39,905 nucleotides of DNA from IMG/VR virus record IMGVR_UViG_3300027413_000016, positions 1 to 39,905 of that record. One strand, 5' to 3'. The translations under genes were made by a program, and so were the position numbers. This DNA is from a virus. Numbering within the stretch: position 1 is the first letter of the stretch; each line of letters begins with the position of its first letter. This document shows, piece after piece, positions 7,213 to 15,016 of this stretch. The notes beneath the pieces are model-generated. The model was not told the origin of the DNA. It saw only the letters and a list, made by a program, of their open reading frames with translations, and made no database searches.

Positions 7213-7587
7213 CTAAGATATAACAAAGCTAAAGCTCATTGCAAATAAACCTACCCCAAATAACATACCATGGGGACCTATAGGAATAGTAACATTTGGA
7301 TTATCAAATCTAAAATTACTATTTCTAGCGCGTACTATTTGTACTGTACTTATTGTAGTAAGTGTTGCGCCTATGATAAATACCAAAGCTCTATTATTAG
7401 CTTGTTTTCCTGCTACAAATTTATTTTGGGGTTTATCTAAATTCAATTCAATTCCAGGCAGTTTTACATCGTAGCTAGCCATATCTTGGCCACTTACTAC
7501 ACTAAAACATAATAAAAATAATAATACTATAGCCATAATAAATGCTAAATCTCTTATTTCTTCTTTTACCTTATTGCTTAATTTCAT
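7213..7587 (-). CDS. Membrane protein, about three TM segments
   Basis: 124 residues with hydrophobic segments at about 13-33, 67-85 and 105-123. The loop between the first two contains NLDKPQNKFVAGKQANNR. The first segment ends CFSVVSGQ and could be a signal peptide, leaving two TM segments. It ends 1 base before the glucosaminidase ATG and begins in an ATGA overlap with the 40-residue membrane protein. Holin is possible from position only. Confidence 0.65.
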   Translation of the reverse strand: MKLSNKVKEEIRDLAFIMAIVLLFLLCFSVVSGQDMASYDVKLPGIELNLDKPQNKFVAGKQANNRALVFIIGATLTTISTVQIVRARNSNFRFDNPNVTIPIGPHGMLFGVGLFAMSFSFVIS

Positions 7588-7706
7588 GTATAACCTTTTC
7601 TTTTTTTATTTTTATTTTTTCTTATAGTTTCTTTAATATATTCCACTATAAACATTGTTCCTAATATCATACCAGCTATTAGAATCAGACCAATTCTCTC
7701 TTGCAT
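7584..7706 (-). CDS. Small membrane protein with basic tail, 40 residues
   Basis: Frame starting MQERIGLILIAGMILGTMFI followed by VEYIKETIRK and a Lys/Arg-rich tail ending RKGYT. One TM segment (5-21) with a positive C-terminus, as in small holin-like or accessory lysis proteins. Its stop overlaps the next start as ATGA. Confidence 0.55.
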   Translation of the reverse strand: MQERIGLILIAGMILGTMFIVEYIKETIRKNKNKKRKGYT

Positions 7707-7722
7707 TTTCTATATACGTATG

Positions 7723-8073
7723 TTAAGAGATTAAATGGATTATCCAAGCTATTAATCCGTTTACCTGCAGTGCAACTAAATTCCATTGTTTACGAACTGC
7801 AGTTTGGATTAATACACAAATAAATCCTGCTATATATAAAGGTGGAGAAACTGTCCATTGAGCTGCTATTAATAAACCTGCCCCCAAATAACCTACTCTT
7901 GCTGCTAAACGTTCTTTAGGTGTTAGTTTTCTTTCTCTGACTAGTATTTTCATCCAGCCTTTTTGGATTAAACGTTTACCATTTTTTAATTGTTTTTGAG
8001 TTAGGGCTATTGTCCAACCTAACATAAGAATAACATTTAATACTATTAAAATTACTATTTTACTTGTTTCCAT
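7723..8073 (-). CDS. Polytopic membrane protein, 116 residues
   Basis: Hydrophobic segments at about 5-24, 60-77, 78-92 and 99-115, with a basic loop (KNGKRLIQKGWMKILVRERK) after the first. No family recognised. Position within the run of small membrane genes upstream of the glucosaminidase is its only functional clue. Confidence 0.65.
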   Translation of the reverse strand: METSKIVILIVLNVILMLGWTIALTQKQLKNGKRLIQKGWMKILVRERKLTPKERLAARVGYLGAGLLIAAQWTVSPPLYIAGFICVLIQTAVRKQWNLVALQVNGLIAWIIHLIS

Positions 8074-8083
8074 TCTTTTTTTA

Positions 8084-8341
8084 TCATTTTACTTTTAATA
8101 TTACATTTACTGTTGAATACATTATACCTCCAAGTATTACAACTGCAAACATTATTTGATTAGGTATTTCATTTTTAGTTGCTAATACAAATCCACTTAA
8201 AAATATTAGTTTAAGGAATAAACTAGCATATACTATTGAATAACCTATATTGTTAAACTTTTTAAATAATTTAATTAATAAATTTGTTAACACAACCAAA
8301 AACGTTGATCCTGCTAAACCATAAGCTAATGATATAATCAT
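8084..8341 (-). CDS. Small membrane protein, 85 residues
   Basis: Three hydrophobic segments (about 3-22, 34-54, 62-82) separated by short basic turns (KLFKKF). It starts in an ATGA overlap with the acidic 66-residue gene. A holin-like topology is possible, unproven. Confidence 0.65.
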   Translation of the reverse strand: MIISLAYGLAGSTFLVVLTNLLIKLFKKFNNIGYSIVYASLFLKLIFLSGFVLATKNEIPNQIMFAVVILGGIMYSTVNVILKVK

Positions 8342-8538
8342 TCCTCTTCTATTAATTCAGGCCAATCATGGTCTTCTAAAACTTTATCATGTGATAATTC
8401 AAAATCAACTTCATCTAAAACTTCTTCTTGTAAGTCTTCATCACCTGATTTCCATTTTTCTATTTGTTCTGGAGTTAATTCCTCGGTTTCTTCCCATCTG
8501 TAATCAGTGTAAGTAACCATTTTTCTTAATTTTGCCAT
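8338..8538 (-). CDS. Highly acidic 66-residue protein
   Basis: After a basic start (MAKLRKMVTYTDYRW) it is strongly acidic, ending PELIEEE. Such charge is common among DNA mimics and inhibitor proteins of phages, but nothing specific can be claimed. The start follows AATAAAGTTATG. Confidence 0.65.
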   Translation of the reverse strand: MAKLRKMVTYTDYRWEETEELTPEQIEKWKSGDEDLQEEVLDEVDFELSHDKVLEDHDWPELIEEE

Positions 8539-8558
8539 AACTTTATTTTTATTTATTA

Positions 8559-9140
8559 TTAAATTGGTTCACCGTCAGTAATTACTAACTCATGACACTC
8601 TTTTAGAAATTCTTGTTTAGTTTTATAAACTTCATCATAAAACTCTTGTTGTGTTTCATCATAATCTTCATCCTCCCAATCCATATCATTAAGTGGATTA
8701 TCAATATAATCTTCTTCTCCCCATATACAAGGAGTTCCATCTTTATCTTTTTTAATAACAAAAGCACCTACTGGGTCATATGATTCATCTTCATATAATA
8801 CTTCAATTTCTACATTTTCATCTAATTCAGCACATAACTTATATAAGTGAATATAAAACTCTTTTGGTGGATACCAAGCTGATGTAAGTGAAAATTCACC
8901 TTCACCTTGAACATCTTCTAAATAAGTCCATTTAGGGCCTATATTATCATTTGCCCAATCATACATTACTCCTCCACCACTTCCACAGTCAACATCTTTA
9001 TAAAATGCCTTTGCAAATGCTGTTATACCATGAGTATCATTTTCGATTTTTTCTTCAGCTTTAGTAACTAATGAATCAACATATTTTAAGGTGTCATCGT
9101 TAGCTTTAACTGTAATCCAACTTGTTAAATTATTTGCCAT
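8559..9140 (-). CDS. Api92-like / DUF1281-type protein
   Basis: 193 residues. The W-N-x-GPKW pattern (ANDNIGPKWTYLE) followed by FSLTSAWYPPKEFYIHLYK resembles the ferredoxin-like domain of Api92-like phage proteins (DUF1281/YubB type), where a conserved W/K pair and an AWxPP motif are typical. The C-terminal third is extremely acidic (about 130-175). Function of the family is unknown. Four bases separate its start from the 56-residue gene upstream. Confidence 0.6.
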   Translation of the reverse strand: MANNLTSWITVKANDDTLKYVDSLVTKAEEKIENDTHGITAFAKAFYKDVDCGSGGGVMYDWANDNIGPKWTYLEDVQGEGEFSLTSAWYPPKEFYIHLYKLCAELDENVEIEVLYEDESYDPVGAFVIKKDKDGTPCIWGEEDYIDNPLNDMDWEDEDYDETQQEFYDEVYKTKQEFLKECHELVITDGEPI

Positions 9141-9142
9141 AA

Positions 9143-9313
9143 CTATATTTCTTTAATATCTAATTTTCTAACTAAATCTTCCCTACCTGGGTAAGCATTT
9201 TGAAATTTTCTAATTTTACTGAATGTTAAATCAGGAATAACTCTAGACACTCCACTAACTGGGTATCCTAATTTATTATAATTTGTAATTGAAATTTTGT
9301 ACCTATTTTTCAT
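9143..9313 (-). CDS. Hypothetical 56-residue basic protein
   Basis: Frame starting MKNRYKISITNYNKLGYPVS and ending REDLVRKLDIKEI. Compact and basic. It follows promoter 9 directly and is the first gene of the run that leads to the glucosaminidase. ATG preceded by CGGTT. Confidence 0.6.
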   Translation of the reverse strand: MKNRYKISITNYNKLGYPVSGVSRVIPDLTFSKIRKFQNAYPGREDLVRKLDIKEI

Positions 9314-9327
9314 AACCGTTTTGGTGG

Positions 9328-9358
9328 GAATATACGAAAAATATTCATATAAGCCACA
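9328..9358 (-). promoter_or_regulatory. Promoter 9
   Basis: TGTGG at the -33 position, 20-base spacer, TATATTC at -7. Same spacing as the cassettes, with a weaker -33 and no GTTAAG leader. Likely drives the eight genes from 9313 down to the glucosaminidase at 6621. Confidence 0.6.
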
Positions 9359-9385
9359 TTATTTTTTAATTATTTAATACTCTTC

Positions 9386-11017
9386 CTATCTGGTTAGTAA
9401 TACATGACCTTTTAAATTACTTTCTTCACCTGATGAACTATTTATTAAATCTATCTTCCACACATATGAACCTGGTGATAATGGTTTGTTTTGATATGTA
9501 CCATCCCATTTTTCATTTAAGTCATTAGTACTAAACATTAACCCTCCCCATCGGTTAAATATCTTAAAACTGTAGTTTTCTATTTTATCACCAATAGGAA
9601 AAAAACTATCATTTATTCCATCTCCATTTGGAGTAAATACATTTGGTACAAAAAGTGAATATTCACCTTCTACTATTTGAGTTCCATAAACCGTATCTGA
9701 ACAACCATTCTGATTCTCTACATACAACTGAATATAATACTGTTGTGCTATTATCCTAGAAAAGTTATATATTGGATTCTGTACATAATCACTGCCAATC
9801 ATTGTATTAGTACTATCATAAAACGTCCAATCAAAATATACTACATCTGAACTAGATGTATCTACAAACTGTACTGTAGGAGTTAAAATTGAAACAGGAT
9901 TTGGTGAAGATGTAAAACCTGCTATAGGGTTATCATATACATTTATGTAATTAGTATAAGTAGTATCATTTACACAACCATCAGAATTTGTAACTTCTAG
10001 AGTAATATGGTATAATCCTGGAGTATTGTAAACCGTTATTACAGTATCTAAATTGTTGGAATAAAACCCATTACCTAAATCCCAATCACAGCTTGTTACT
10101 TGGGATACATCTGTATTATTATAAAATAATATTTCTAAAGGTTCACATCCCTTAGTAGTATCAGATGAAAGTTTTACATCAGGTAGATTGTACCAACTGA
10201 TTGAAATGGAATCAGTAGATAAAGTACAGGAAATATCATTTGTAAAGTAAGAAATTACTGTGCAGTTTTGATTAATGCTATTAGAAACATTATCAATATT
10301 GTAATTTAATGGACTTACAAAAGGTGGGTTAAATATAACTGAGTCCCCAGAACAATCTTTGACAACTAACGAACCAAAAAGAGGTGCATTAGTAAACTCT
10401 ATAGTGCCACTAATATCATAAATAGTTGATAAGGAATCACAAGCTATAACATCAACACTAATTGAAGTTATATCGCATTGAGGGGGATTTAAGACATTGC
10501 AATCTGTTCCTCCTGTGCCTCCGGATTGTGTAAGAGATATATTTTGAATAGCATTTGAATAATTGGTAACTAATAGAACATAAACTTCACCTGCAAGGGC
10601 ATTATTGATTGAAGGTGTTTCGATGTTAGAAGCAGAATAACTACACCCCTGTTGTAAACCAGGAATATTGGGAACTATATCAGCAGCAGAATAAGAATTA
10701 CAATTAGCTATAGCATTTGCCAAGTTTGGAAAAGGGCCCCACATAATAAAATCTATATCTAGAACTGCAGTAAGAGTCATTAGAATATTACCTGGTTGGG
10801 ATATTTCTAGGTAATACCAAGCTGGGTTTGGAGTAGTAAATAAACAACCATAATCATTTCCAGGATTAGAAATACTAGCAGCTGGAACACCACTGTTGGC
10901 TTGAAAGGTTAATCCAGTATTTGTACAAATCCCAGACATATTTACACAGTCTATATTGTTTTGACTGTAGGAGTTAAAATAAAAGAGGATTGTGATAAAT
11001 GTTAAAAAGAGTCTCAT
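9386..11017 (-). CDS. Secreted PKD protein with T9SS C-terminal sorting domain
   Basis: 543 residues. Residues 1-19 are a typical flavobacterial signal peptide (hydrophobic core, ending SYSQ). Residues 22-165 hold the beta-sandwich common in flavobacterial surface proteins (PGNDYGC, NPAWYYLEI, DIDFIMWGPF). Residues about 283-362 and 363-450 are PKD-like domains (CDWDLGNG, VYFDWTFYD). Residues 453-543 are a CHU_C / gliding-motility type-B C-terminal domain: FVPNVFTPNGDGINDSF, YSFKIFNRWGGLMF, WDGTY, YVWKIDL. That domain directs cargo through the type IX secretion system to the cell surface or medium in Bacteroidetes. A phage copy is unusual: it may be a captured host adhesin, a virion fibre using a host-derived fold, or a surface-blocking protein. 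Confidence 0.9.
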   Translation of the reverse strand: MRLFLTFITILFYFNSYSQNNIDCVNMSGICTNTGLTFQANSGVPAASISNPGNDYGCLFTTPNPAWYYLEISQPGNILMTLTAVLDIDFIMWGPFPNLANAIANCNSYSAADIVPNIPGLQQGCSYSASNIETPSINNALAGEVYVLLVTNYSNAIQNISLTQSGGTGGTDCNVLNPPQCDITSISVDVIACDSLSTIYDISGTIEFTNAPLFGSLVVKDCSGDSVIFNPPFVSPLNYNIDNVSNSINQNCTVISYFTNDISCTLSTDSISISWYNLPDVKLSSDTTKGCEPLEILFYNNTDVSQVTSCDWDLGNGFYSNNLDTVITVYNTPGLYHITLEVTNSDGCVNDTTYTNYINVYDNPIAGFTSSPNPVSILTPTVQFVDTSSSDVVYFDWTFYDSTNTMIGSDYVQNPIYNFSRIIAQQYYIQLYVENQNGCSDTVYGTQIVEGEYSLFVPNVFTPNGDGINDSFFPIGDKIENYSFKIFNRWGGLMFSTNDLNEKWDGTYQNKPLSPGSYVWKIDLINSSSGEESNLKGHVLLTR

Positions 11018-11023
11018 AAGTAT

Positions 11024-11224
11024 TTAATTACTTAACGCTCTTACCTGAAGTACTGTGTCAATCATTTCTAGTTGATTTTCGCATTCTATTAGTTTGAGAA
11101 AATCATCATTTATGTTTGATAATCCTATTTGGACTTGTTTGGATTGTTCGAGTTTGATTAATTTAAATGCATCTAAACGATTTAACATGCAAATGTATTT
11201 TTCTTGTTTTAAACTTAATCTCAT
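11024..11224 (-). CDS. Hypothetical 66-residue helical protein
   Basis: Helical, with one run from about 10 to 60 lacking Gly/Pro breaks, probably coiled coil. ATGA overlap with the upstream gene. No recognisable family. Confidence 0.6.
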   Translation of the reverse strand: MRLSLKQEKYICMLNRLDAFKLIKLEQSKQVQIGLSNINDDFLKLIECENQLEMIDTVLQVRALSN

Positions 11225-11460
11225 TTACCTTTTGAATCTTTTAATAGTTCAACTAAAATTTTTAAATCAGATTTAACTTCAGCTAAACTGACTTTTAGTT
11301 CTTCCATATTTTTAGACATTAATTCATGTCTTCTCTCAAAGTTTGTTTTAACTTCTCTAATACTAAAAAAGAAAAATTGATATAAAGCATATAAAGCCCC
11401 TATTGCTATAACTAAGGATAACCCAAATTCTTTAACTAAATTTAATACTTCTTCCATCAT
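11221..11460 (-). CDS. Membrane-anchored coiled-coil protein (holin BhlA/UviB-like?)
   Basis: 79 residues: an N-terminal TM segment (about 11-33, GLSLVIAIGALYALYQFFFF) then a charged coiled coil to the end. This layout resembles BhlA/UviB-type small holins. Overlaps both neighbours by ATGA. Similar architecture in the next two genes upstream could instead mean a structural or membrane complex. Confidence 0.6.
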   Translation of the reverse strand: MMEEVLNLVKEFGLSLVIAIGALYALYQFFFFSIREVKTNFERRHELMSKNMEELKVSLAEVKSDLKILVELLKDSKGK

Positions 11461-11858
11461 AATTTCCTCCCCTTTTTATCTACTTTAATCTCTCTAACTA
11501 TTACTTTTGGTTTTCTTTTTTGTAGTGCCTCTAATTGGGCATTTAATTCAGCAAATCTATCATCTGCTTCTGTACCATCTTGTAACATTGATGAAGTAAT
11601 TTTGATTTCTTCTCTTAATAAATCTTGCCCTTCTTCAATCATTTCAATTCGTTCCTTCAAACTTAAAATCATTTGCTCATTCCACTCTTCTTTAAGGTCA
11701 TATTCTAACCTTTCAATTGCGGCTTTAGGTTCGTTTTTTGCTACCTCTATATCCGCTTGTAGTGTATAATACATCCCTACGAATGTGGATGTAATCATAA
11801 TGATTGCTACTATTGTTTTGAGATCGATTTTGATTGATGTATCTTCTCCTATTTTCAT
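11457..11858 (-). CDS. Membrane-anchored coiled-coil protein, 133 residues
   Basis: Short cytoplasmic start, TM at about 14-33 (TIVAIIMITSTFVGMYYTL), then a long acidic coiled coil (about 36-113) and a basic end (KPKVIVREIKVDKKGRKL). Second of three adjacent genes with this plan. Function unknown; a spanin-like or tail-tube accessory role cannot be distinguished by eye. Confidence 0.65.
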   Translation of the reverse strand: MKIGEDTSIKIDLKTIVAIIMITSTFVGMYYTLQADIEVAKNEPKAAIERLEYDLKEEWNEQMILSLKERIEMIEEGQDLLREEIKITSSMLQDGTEADDRFAELNAQLEALQKRKPKVIVREIKVDKKGRKL

Positions 11859-11887
11859 ACTTTTATGTTAAAAAATTAACATAACTT

Positions 11888-12232
11888 TTATTTTTCTTTA
11901 TTTTCAGTAGATTTTTTTCTTCTACCTACTTTGTTTTTAGCGTTTACTAAAATTCTTTCTTCCATTCTAGCTAGTTTTTCTCTTAGCTGTATGTTTTCGG
12001 CTATTAAGGAATCTATTTTAGATTCTAATTCGCCTATTTTGTTTTTTAATTCCTCTATTACTTGTGCCGTAATTTGGTCTTTAGTGGTTTCATAGGTAAC
12101 TTTCCTTTCGGATTTAAGTTCTGCCTTTTTTCCATCTAAGTCCATCTTCTTTTTGATGATGCTCCATACTTCTTTTAAACCTAAAGCTGAAACTAGTGCG
12201 GTAACCAACACTATTAAATCATGATCTCCCAT
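11888..12232 (-). CDS. Coiled-coil protein with N-terminal hydrophobic segment
   Basis: 114 residues: weakly hydrophobic helix at 5-19 (LIVLVTALVSALGLK), then a long coiled coil rich in E/K/I/L (about 55-95) and a basic tail (VGRRKKSTENKEK). Third member of the trio. Not recognised. Confidence 0.65.
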   Translation of the reverse strand: MGDHDLIVLVTALVSALGLKEVWSIIKKKMDLDGKKAELKSERKVTYETTKDQITAQVIEELKNKIGELESKIDSLIAENIQLREKLARMEERILVNAKNKVGRRKKSTENKEK

Positions 12233-12286
12233 TTATATAAAAATTAAAATTTTAGTTATAACGATTATACATACAGTAATGTATGT

Positions 12287-13456
12287 TTAACTTAATCTAT
12301 TTTTAAGATTTTCTCTTAAAGTATTTCTTAAGGGGTTTTTTGTAGATATTTCAAACATAGAGTTTATTTCTTGGTCTAAAGCTTTGTCTTCACCACAACG
12401 ACAATCTCCACTACACCCGCAATCACCTTCATCTAAATCTGATTCATTCATAGGTAAATATTTTTGTCTAATTTCAGGTTCTTCTAGGTGAATTTGAATT
12501 CTATCATCTAAATACTCAGCATCCTTAGCTTCGTCTTTGGTAAGTTCATCTATACCAATAACAAATTTAATTAAATCTTTACCATATGTTTTTACTAAGT
12601 CACCTAGAGTTTTTTTATTAACTGATTCATCCATTCTTCCTCTCTGATAATCAGTCATTCCATCTTTCATATCATCTGAATAGTCACCTTGGCTACGTCT
12701 TGTATAATCTGTTTTAAATTGTTTTTCTGTCTCTCTATTCGCATAACTTAGCATCTCTTGCTTTTGGGCAATACTTAATTCCATCCAAGGTTTGCCATAC
12801 TCATCTCTTGCAATCTTATCCCATTTTTCATCTACTTCATTCATTTCATCTTTAGGCTTATACTCATCATACATTTTATCTAAATCTGATTTGTATGCTA
12901 AAGCTCTTGCAGGTACTTTTATTTCATCTCTTTTACCTAATATAGCAGAATCTTCTAATGGTCTAATGTAAACCATATTTCCATCCTTTCTCATGATTAT
13001 ATGCTCTTCTCCATCGTATATTACAATGTCTTCATCATCATATTTTTGATTTTCTTCTAACATAGCCATACTTAATTCAGATCTTGGATCCATACCAATA
13101 AAATCATCTGATACAGCAAATAATTCAACTACACCATTTTCTAAATCATTAATATCTAAATCTTCTAAATCATAACTATCATTAAGTTTTCTACCTATGA
13201 TTTCCATTTGTCTTAAAGCTTCAGCTGAACTTAATCTTCTAATTTGACCTGCCATTGTTTCTTTACCTAAAGCAATTCCTACACCTGGTCCTGTATCGTA
13301 TTTAATATATGCAGATAGGAAATTAGGATTATTTTTATCTTTTCTAAAACTTGGTTCAGATATTTTTATGTATGAGTCTTTATTCTTTTTGAATCCATCT
13401 TCATTCAATGGATTTCCTAAATGAGCTTCTCTAATAAGTTTTTTAAAATCTTTCAT
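12287..13456 (-). CDS. Hypothetical 389-residue protein, possibly virion-related
   Basis: Acidic soluble protein beginning MKDFKKLIREAHLGNPLNED. Parts: a possibly catalytic-looking but unassigned region 30-100; a charged middle (200-280) with YxRxxxD repeats; and a Cys cluster near residues 350-358 (CGCSGDCRCG) that could bind metal. The MKDFKKLIREA start reminds me of short core or scaffold-related proteins of T4-like phages, but that is a weak impression. Neighbours are small membrane proteins. Confidence 0.65.
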   Translation of the reverse strand: MKDFKKLIREAHLGNPLNEDGFKKNKDSYIKISEPSFRKDKNNPNFLSAYIKYDTGPGVGIALGKETMAGQIRRLSSAEALRQMEIIGRKLNDSYDLEDLDINDLENGVVELFAVSDDFIGMDPRSELSMAMLEENQKYDDEDIVIYDGEEHIIMRKDGNMVYIRPLEDSAILGKRDEIKVPARALAYKSDLDKMYDEYKPKDEMNEVDEKWDKIARDEYGKPWMELSIAQKQEMLSYANRETEKQFKTDYTRRSQGDYSDDMKDGMTDYQRGRMDESVNKKTLGDLVKTYGKDLIKFVIGIDELTKDEAKDAEYLDDRIQIHLEEPEIRQKYLPMNESDLDEGDCGCSGDCRCGEDKALDQEINSMFEISTKNPLRNTLRENLKNRLS

Positions 13457-13472
13457 AAATGTATATTATATG

Positions 13473-13664
13473 CTATAAATATTCAACTACTTCTGCTTCT
13501 TGCACTGTTTCGCAAAATAAGTAATGTGTTTTATTACTTAATACATGATCACAGTGATATATAGTTTCCATAAATTCTTTTATCATGCTTTTATCTGGGA
13601 AATTGTGGTGTCTAATTTCTCTTAGTATGTTGTATAGTTGTCCTTGGTGATGGAAGTATTTCAT
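13473..13664 (-). CDS. Hypothetical 63-residue protein
   Basis: The longer frame opens with TTG inside the upstream gene; the ATG at 13664, in an ATGA overlap with that gene's stop, is preferred. His/Tyr-rich (FHHQGQLYNILREIRHHNF), probably helical, with an acidic C-terminus ending AEVVEYL. No family recognised. Confidence 0.6.
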   Translation of the reverse strand: MKYFHHQGQLYNILREIRHHNFPDKSMIKEFMETIYHCDHVLSNKTHYLFCETVQEAEVVEYL

Positions 13665-14005
13665 TTCCAGAGTACTTGAATGCAAATTAATATTAATGCC
13701 AATGCTAATGATATAAATGTTTTTGTTGTAATACCTTCATTAAAAAAGTGATTAACTAATAAAGCGTAAATTACCATTCCTATTCCAAACCCAACAAATC
13801 TTGCGGGCCATAATAAACCATCTAAACCCATTACTGTATATTTAGTAGCCCATATAAAAAAATAAGAACATGGTATTCCTATTGCTACCATTATCCATTC
13901 GTGTTCTTTAGCCCAGTCCCATTTGAATTGACTATTCAACTGAAACCAAGCTAAAATATGACCTACCATCATAAATAGCACTCCATATAGTAAGTTAATA
14001 TTCAT
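13661..14005 (-). CDS. Conserved-looking four-TM membrane protein
   Basis: 114 residues with TM segments near 5-20, 36-54, 66-86 and 94-112. WDWAKEHEWIMVAIGIPCSYF and GLLWPARFVGFGIGM look like conserved signature stretches; I have an impression of similar proteins in other marine T4-like phages but cannot name the family. Resembles a small inner-membrane transporter half in size, role unknown. Confidence 0.65.
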   Translation of the reverse strand: MNINLLYGVLFMMVGHILAWFQLNSQFKWDWAKEHEWIMVAIGIPCSYFFIWATKYTVMGLDGLLWPARFVGFGIGMVIYALLVNHFFNEGITTKTFISLALALILICIQVLWK

Positions 14006-14006
14006 A

Positions 14007-14258
14007 TTAACCTAATAATAAATTATTATTCTCGAGTCCCACTTTCCAAAATCTCATTAACCATAATTTTCTGGTTTTATTTTCAATAATAGATTCATCA
14101 CTGAACTCATTATTTTCCATAGAATATGTAGCGACCATTGCTATCCCAGAATCAAACCAATCTCTTGCTTCATCCATTTTACCTTCTTTAACTGCTAATT
14201 GACCTTTTTCCCATGCTTTAGAAATTGGGAACTCTGTGTTTTTATCAAATTTAATCAT
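14007..14258 (-). CDS. Hypothetical 83-residue protein
   Basis: Helical; the segment AWEKGQLAVKEGKMDEARDWF looks like one TPR-type helical hairpin. The ATG follows AAATAAAAGTT and promoter cassette 10 lies just upstream. Confidence 0.65.
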   Translation of the reverse strand: MIKFDKNTEFPISKAWEKGQLAVKEGKMDEARDWFDSGIAMVATYSMENNEFSDESIIENKTRKLWLMRFWKVGLENNNLLLG

Positions 14259-14287
14259 AACTTTTATTTATTTTTTAACTATTGTGT

Positions 14288-14318
14288 GAATATACGAACT
14301 TTATTTCAGGTAACCAAA
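14288..14318 (-). promoter_or_regulatory. Promoter cassette 10
   Basis: TTTGG, 20-base spacer, TATATTC, leader with AGTTAAAA. The spacer belongs to the CCTGAAATA subtype shared with cassettes 5, 7, 12 and 13. Drives 14007-14258 and probably the genes beyond it. Confidence 0.75.
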
Positions 14319-14321
14319 TAT

Positions 14322-14546
14322 TTACCTAGAATGGTTTTTATTTTTTCTAGATGAAAATTGCTTACCTCTAGCTGTGTTTTTACCATCAGCACCTTCAATA
14401 TCCATTTTTTCAAACGTTCCTATTGTTAATTCTTGAAGACTAAATCCAGCTGCTTTAACTGCTTTAATTACATTTGCAGGAGTTGCATAATTGCCTGGTA
14501 ATAGTGATTTATTTGTCTTATTGTGTTTTGCTATATATCTAATCAT
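14322..14546 (-). CDS. Hypothetical 74-residue basic protein
   Basis: Basic, with an HTH-like middle (TPANVIKAVKAAGFSLQEL) and a very basic, Ser-rich tail (RGKQFSSRKNKNHSR); likely nucleic-acid binding, inferred from charge only. AAATAAAGGTT precedes the ATG; single-gene unit between cassettes 10 and 11. Confidence 0.65.
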   Translation of the reverse strand: MIRYIAKHNKTNKSLLPGNYATPANVIKAVKAAGFSLQELTIGTFEKMDIEGADGKNTARGKQFSSRKNKNHSR

Positions 14547-14595
14547 AACCTTTATTTTTTAATTTAACGAGTTAAGCGTTTCTTAACTACGTGGT

Positions 14596-14626
14596 GAATA
14601 TACGAACGAGTTTTTGCTTCTCCAAG
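14596..14626 (-). promoter_or_regulatory. Promoter cassette 11
   Basis: CTTGG, 20-base spacer, TATATTC, leader CCACGTAGTTAAG. The spacer half is identical to cassette 2, the leader half to cassette 1: direct evidence of mosaicism. Drives 14322-14546. Confidence 0.75.
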
Positions 14627-14629
14627 CAT

Positions 14630-14746
14630 TTACGCAGATTTCTTTAATTTTTCAATCTTTGCTTTTAAAATAGAAGCAGTGCCTTCATTTCCCATTTGTG
14701 TGTGGAAATCTAATAACTGTTCTAATTCTTTTATTTTATTTAACAT
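14630..14746 (-). CDS. Hypothetical 38-residue helical protein
   Basis: Frame starting MLNKIKELEQLLDFHTQMGN and ending EKLKKSA. AAATAAAGGTT precedes the ATG, and its stop is in the conserved upstream end of cassette 11. Second gene after cassette 12. Probably a short coiled coil. Confidence 0.5.
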   Translation of the reverse strand: MLNKIKELEQLLDFHTQMGNEGTASILKAKIEKLKKSA

Positions 14747-14751
14747 AACCT

Positions 14752-14955
14752 TTATTTTAAAATATTATTATTTAAATGCTTAATTGCATTTTCAATTTCT
14801 TCTTTTTCAACATAATCGAATAATCCAAATTTTAAACCTGTTTCCTCAAAAACTAATTTAACATAATTATCAGCTTCATCATAACTATAACCTTGATTAA
14901 ACACATGCTTTCTACACTCTTCAATTTTTTGACCTAATTTTAAAAATATCTTCAT
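14752..14955 (-). CDS. Hypothetical 67-residue protein
   Basis: Helical protein (MKIFLKLGQKIEECRKHVFN at the start). AAATAAAGGTTATG start context behind cassette 12. Not recognised. Confidence 0.65.
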   Translation of the reverse strand: MKIFLKLGQKIEECRKHVFNQGYSYDEADNYVKLVFEETGLKFGLFDYVEKEEIENAIKHLNNNILK

Positions 14956-14982
14956 AACCTTTATTTTTTTAACTTACGATGT

Positions 14983-15013
14983 AAATATACGAACAATATC
15001 TCAGGTAACCAAA
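14983..15013 (-). promoter_or_regulatory. Promoter cassette 12
   Basis: TTTGG, 20-base spacer, TATATTT, leader TCGTAAGTTAAAA shared with cassette 3 but with a different spacer. The -33 element lies next to the PhoH stop. Drives 14752-14955 and 14630-14746. Confidence 0.75.
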
Positions 15014-15016
15014 TAT

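Noticed and set aside
7711-7748. Promoter-like tatatacg upstream of the 40-residue membrane gene
   Set aside because: The nearest ccaag is 31 bases away rather than 23, so it does not match the cassette geometry.
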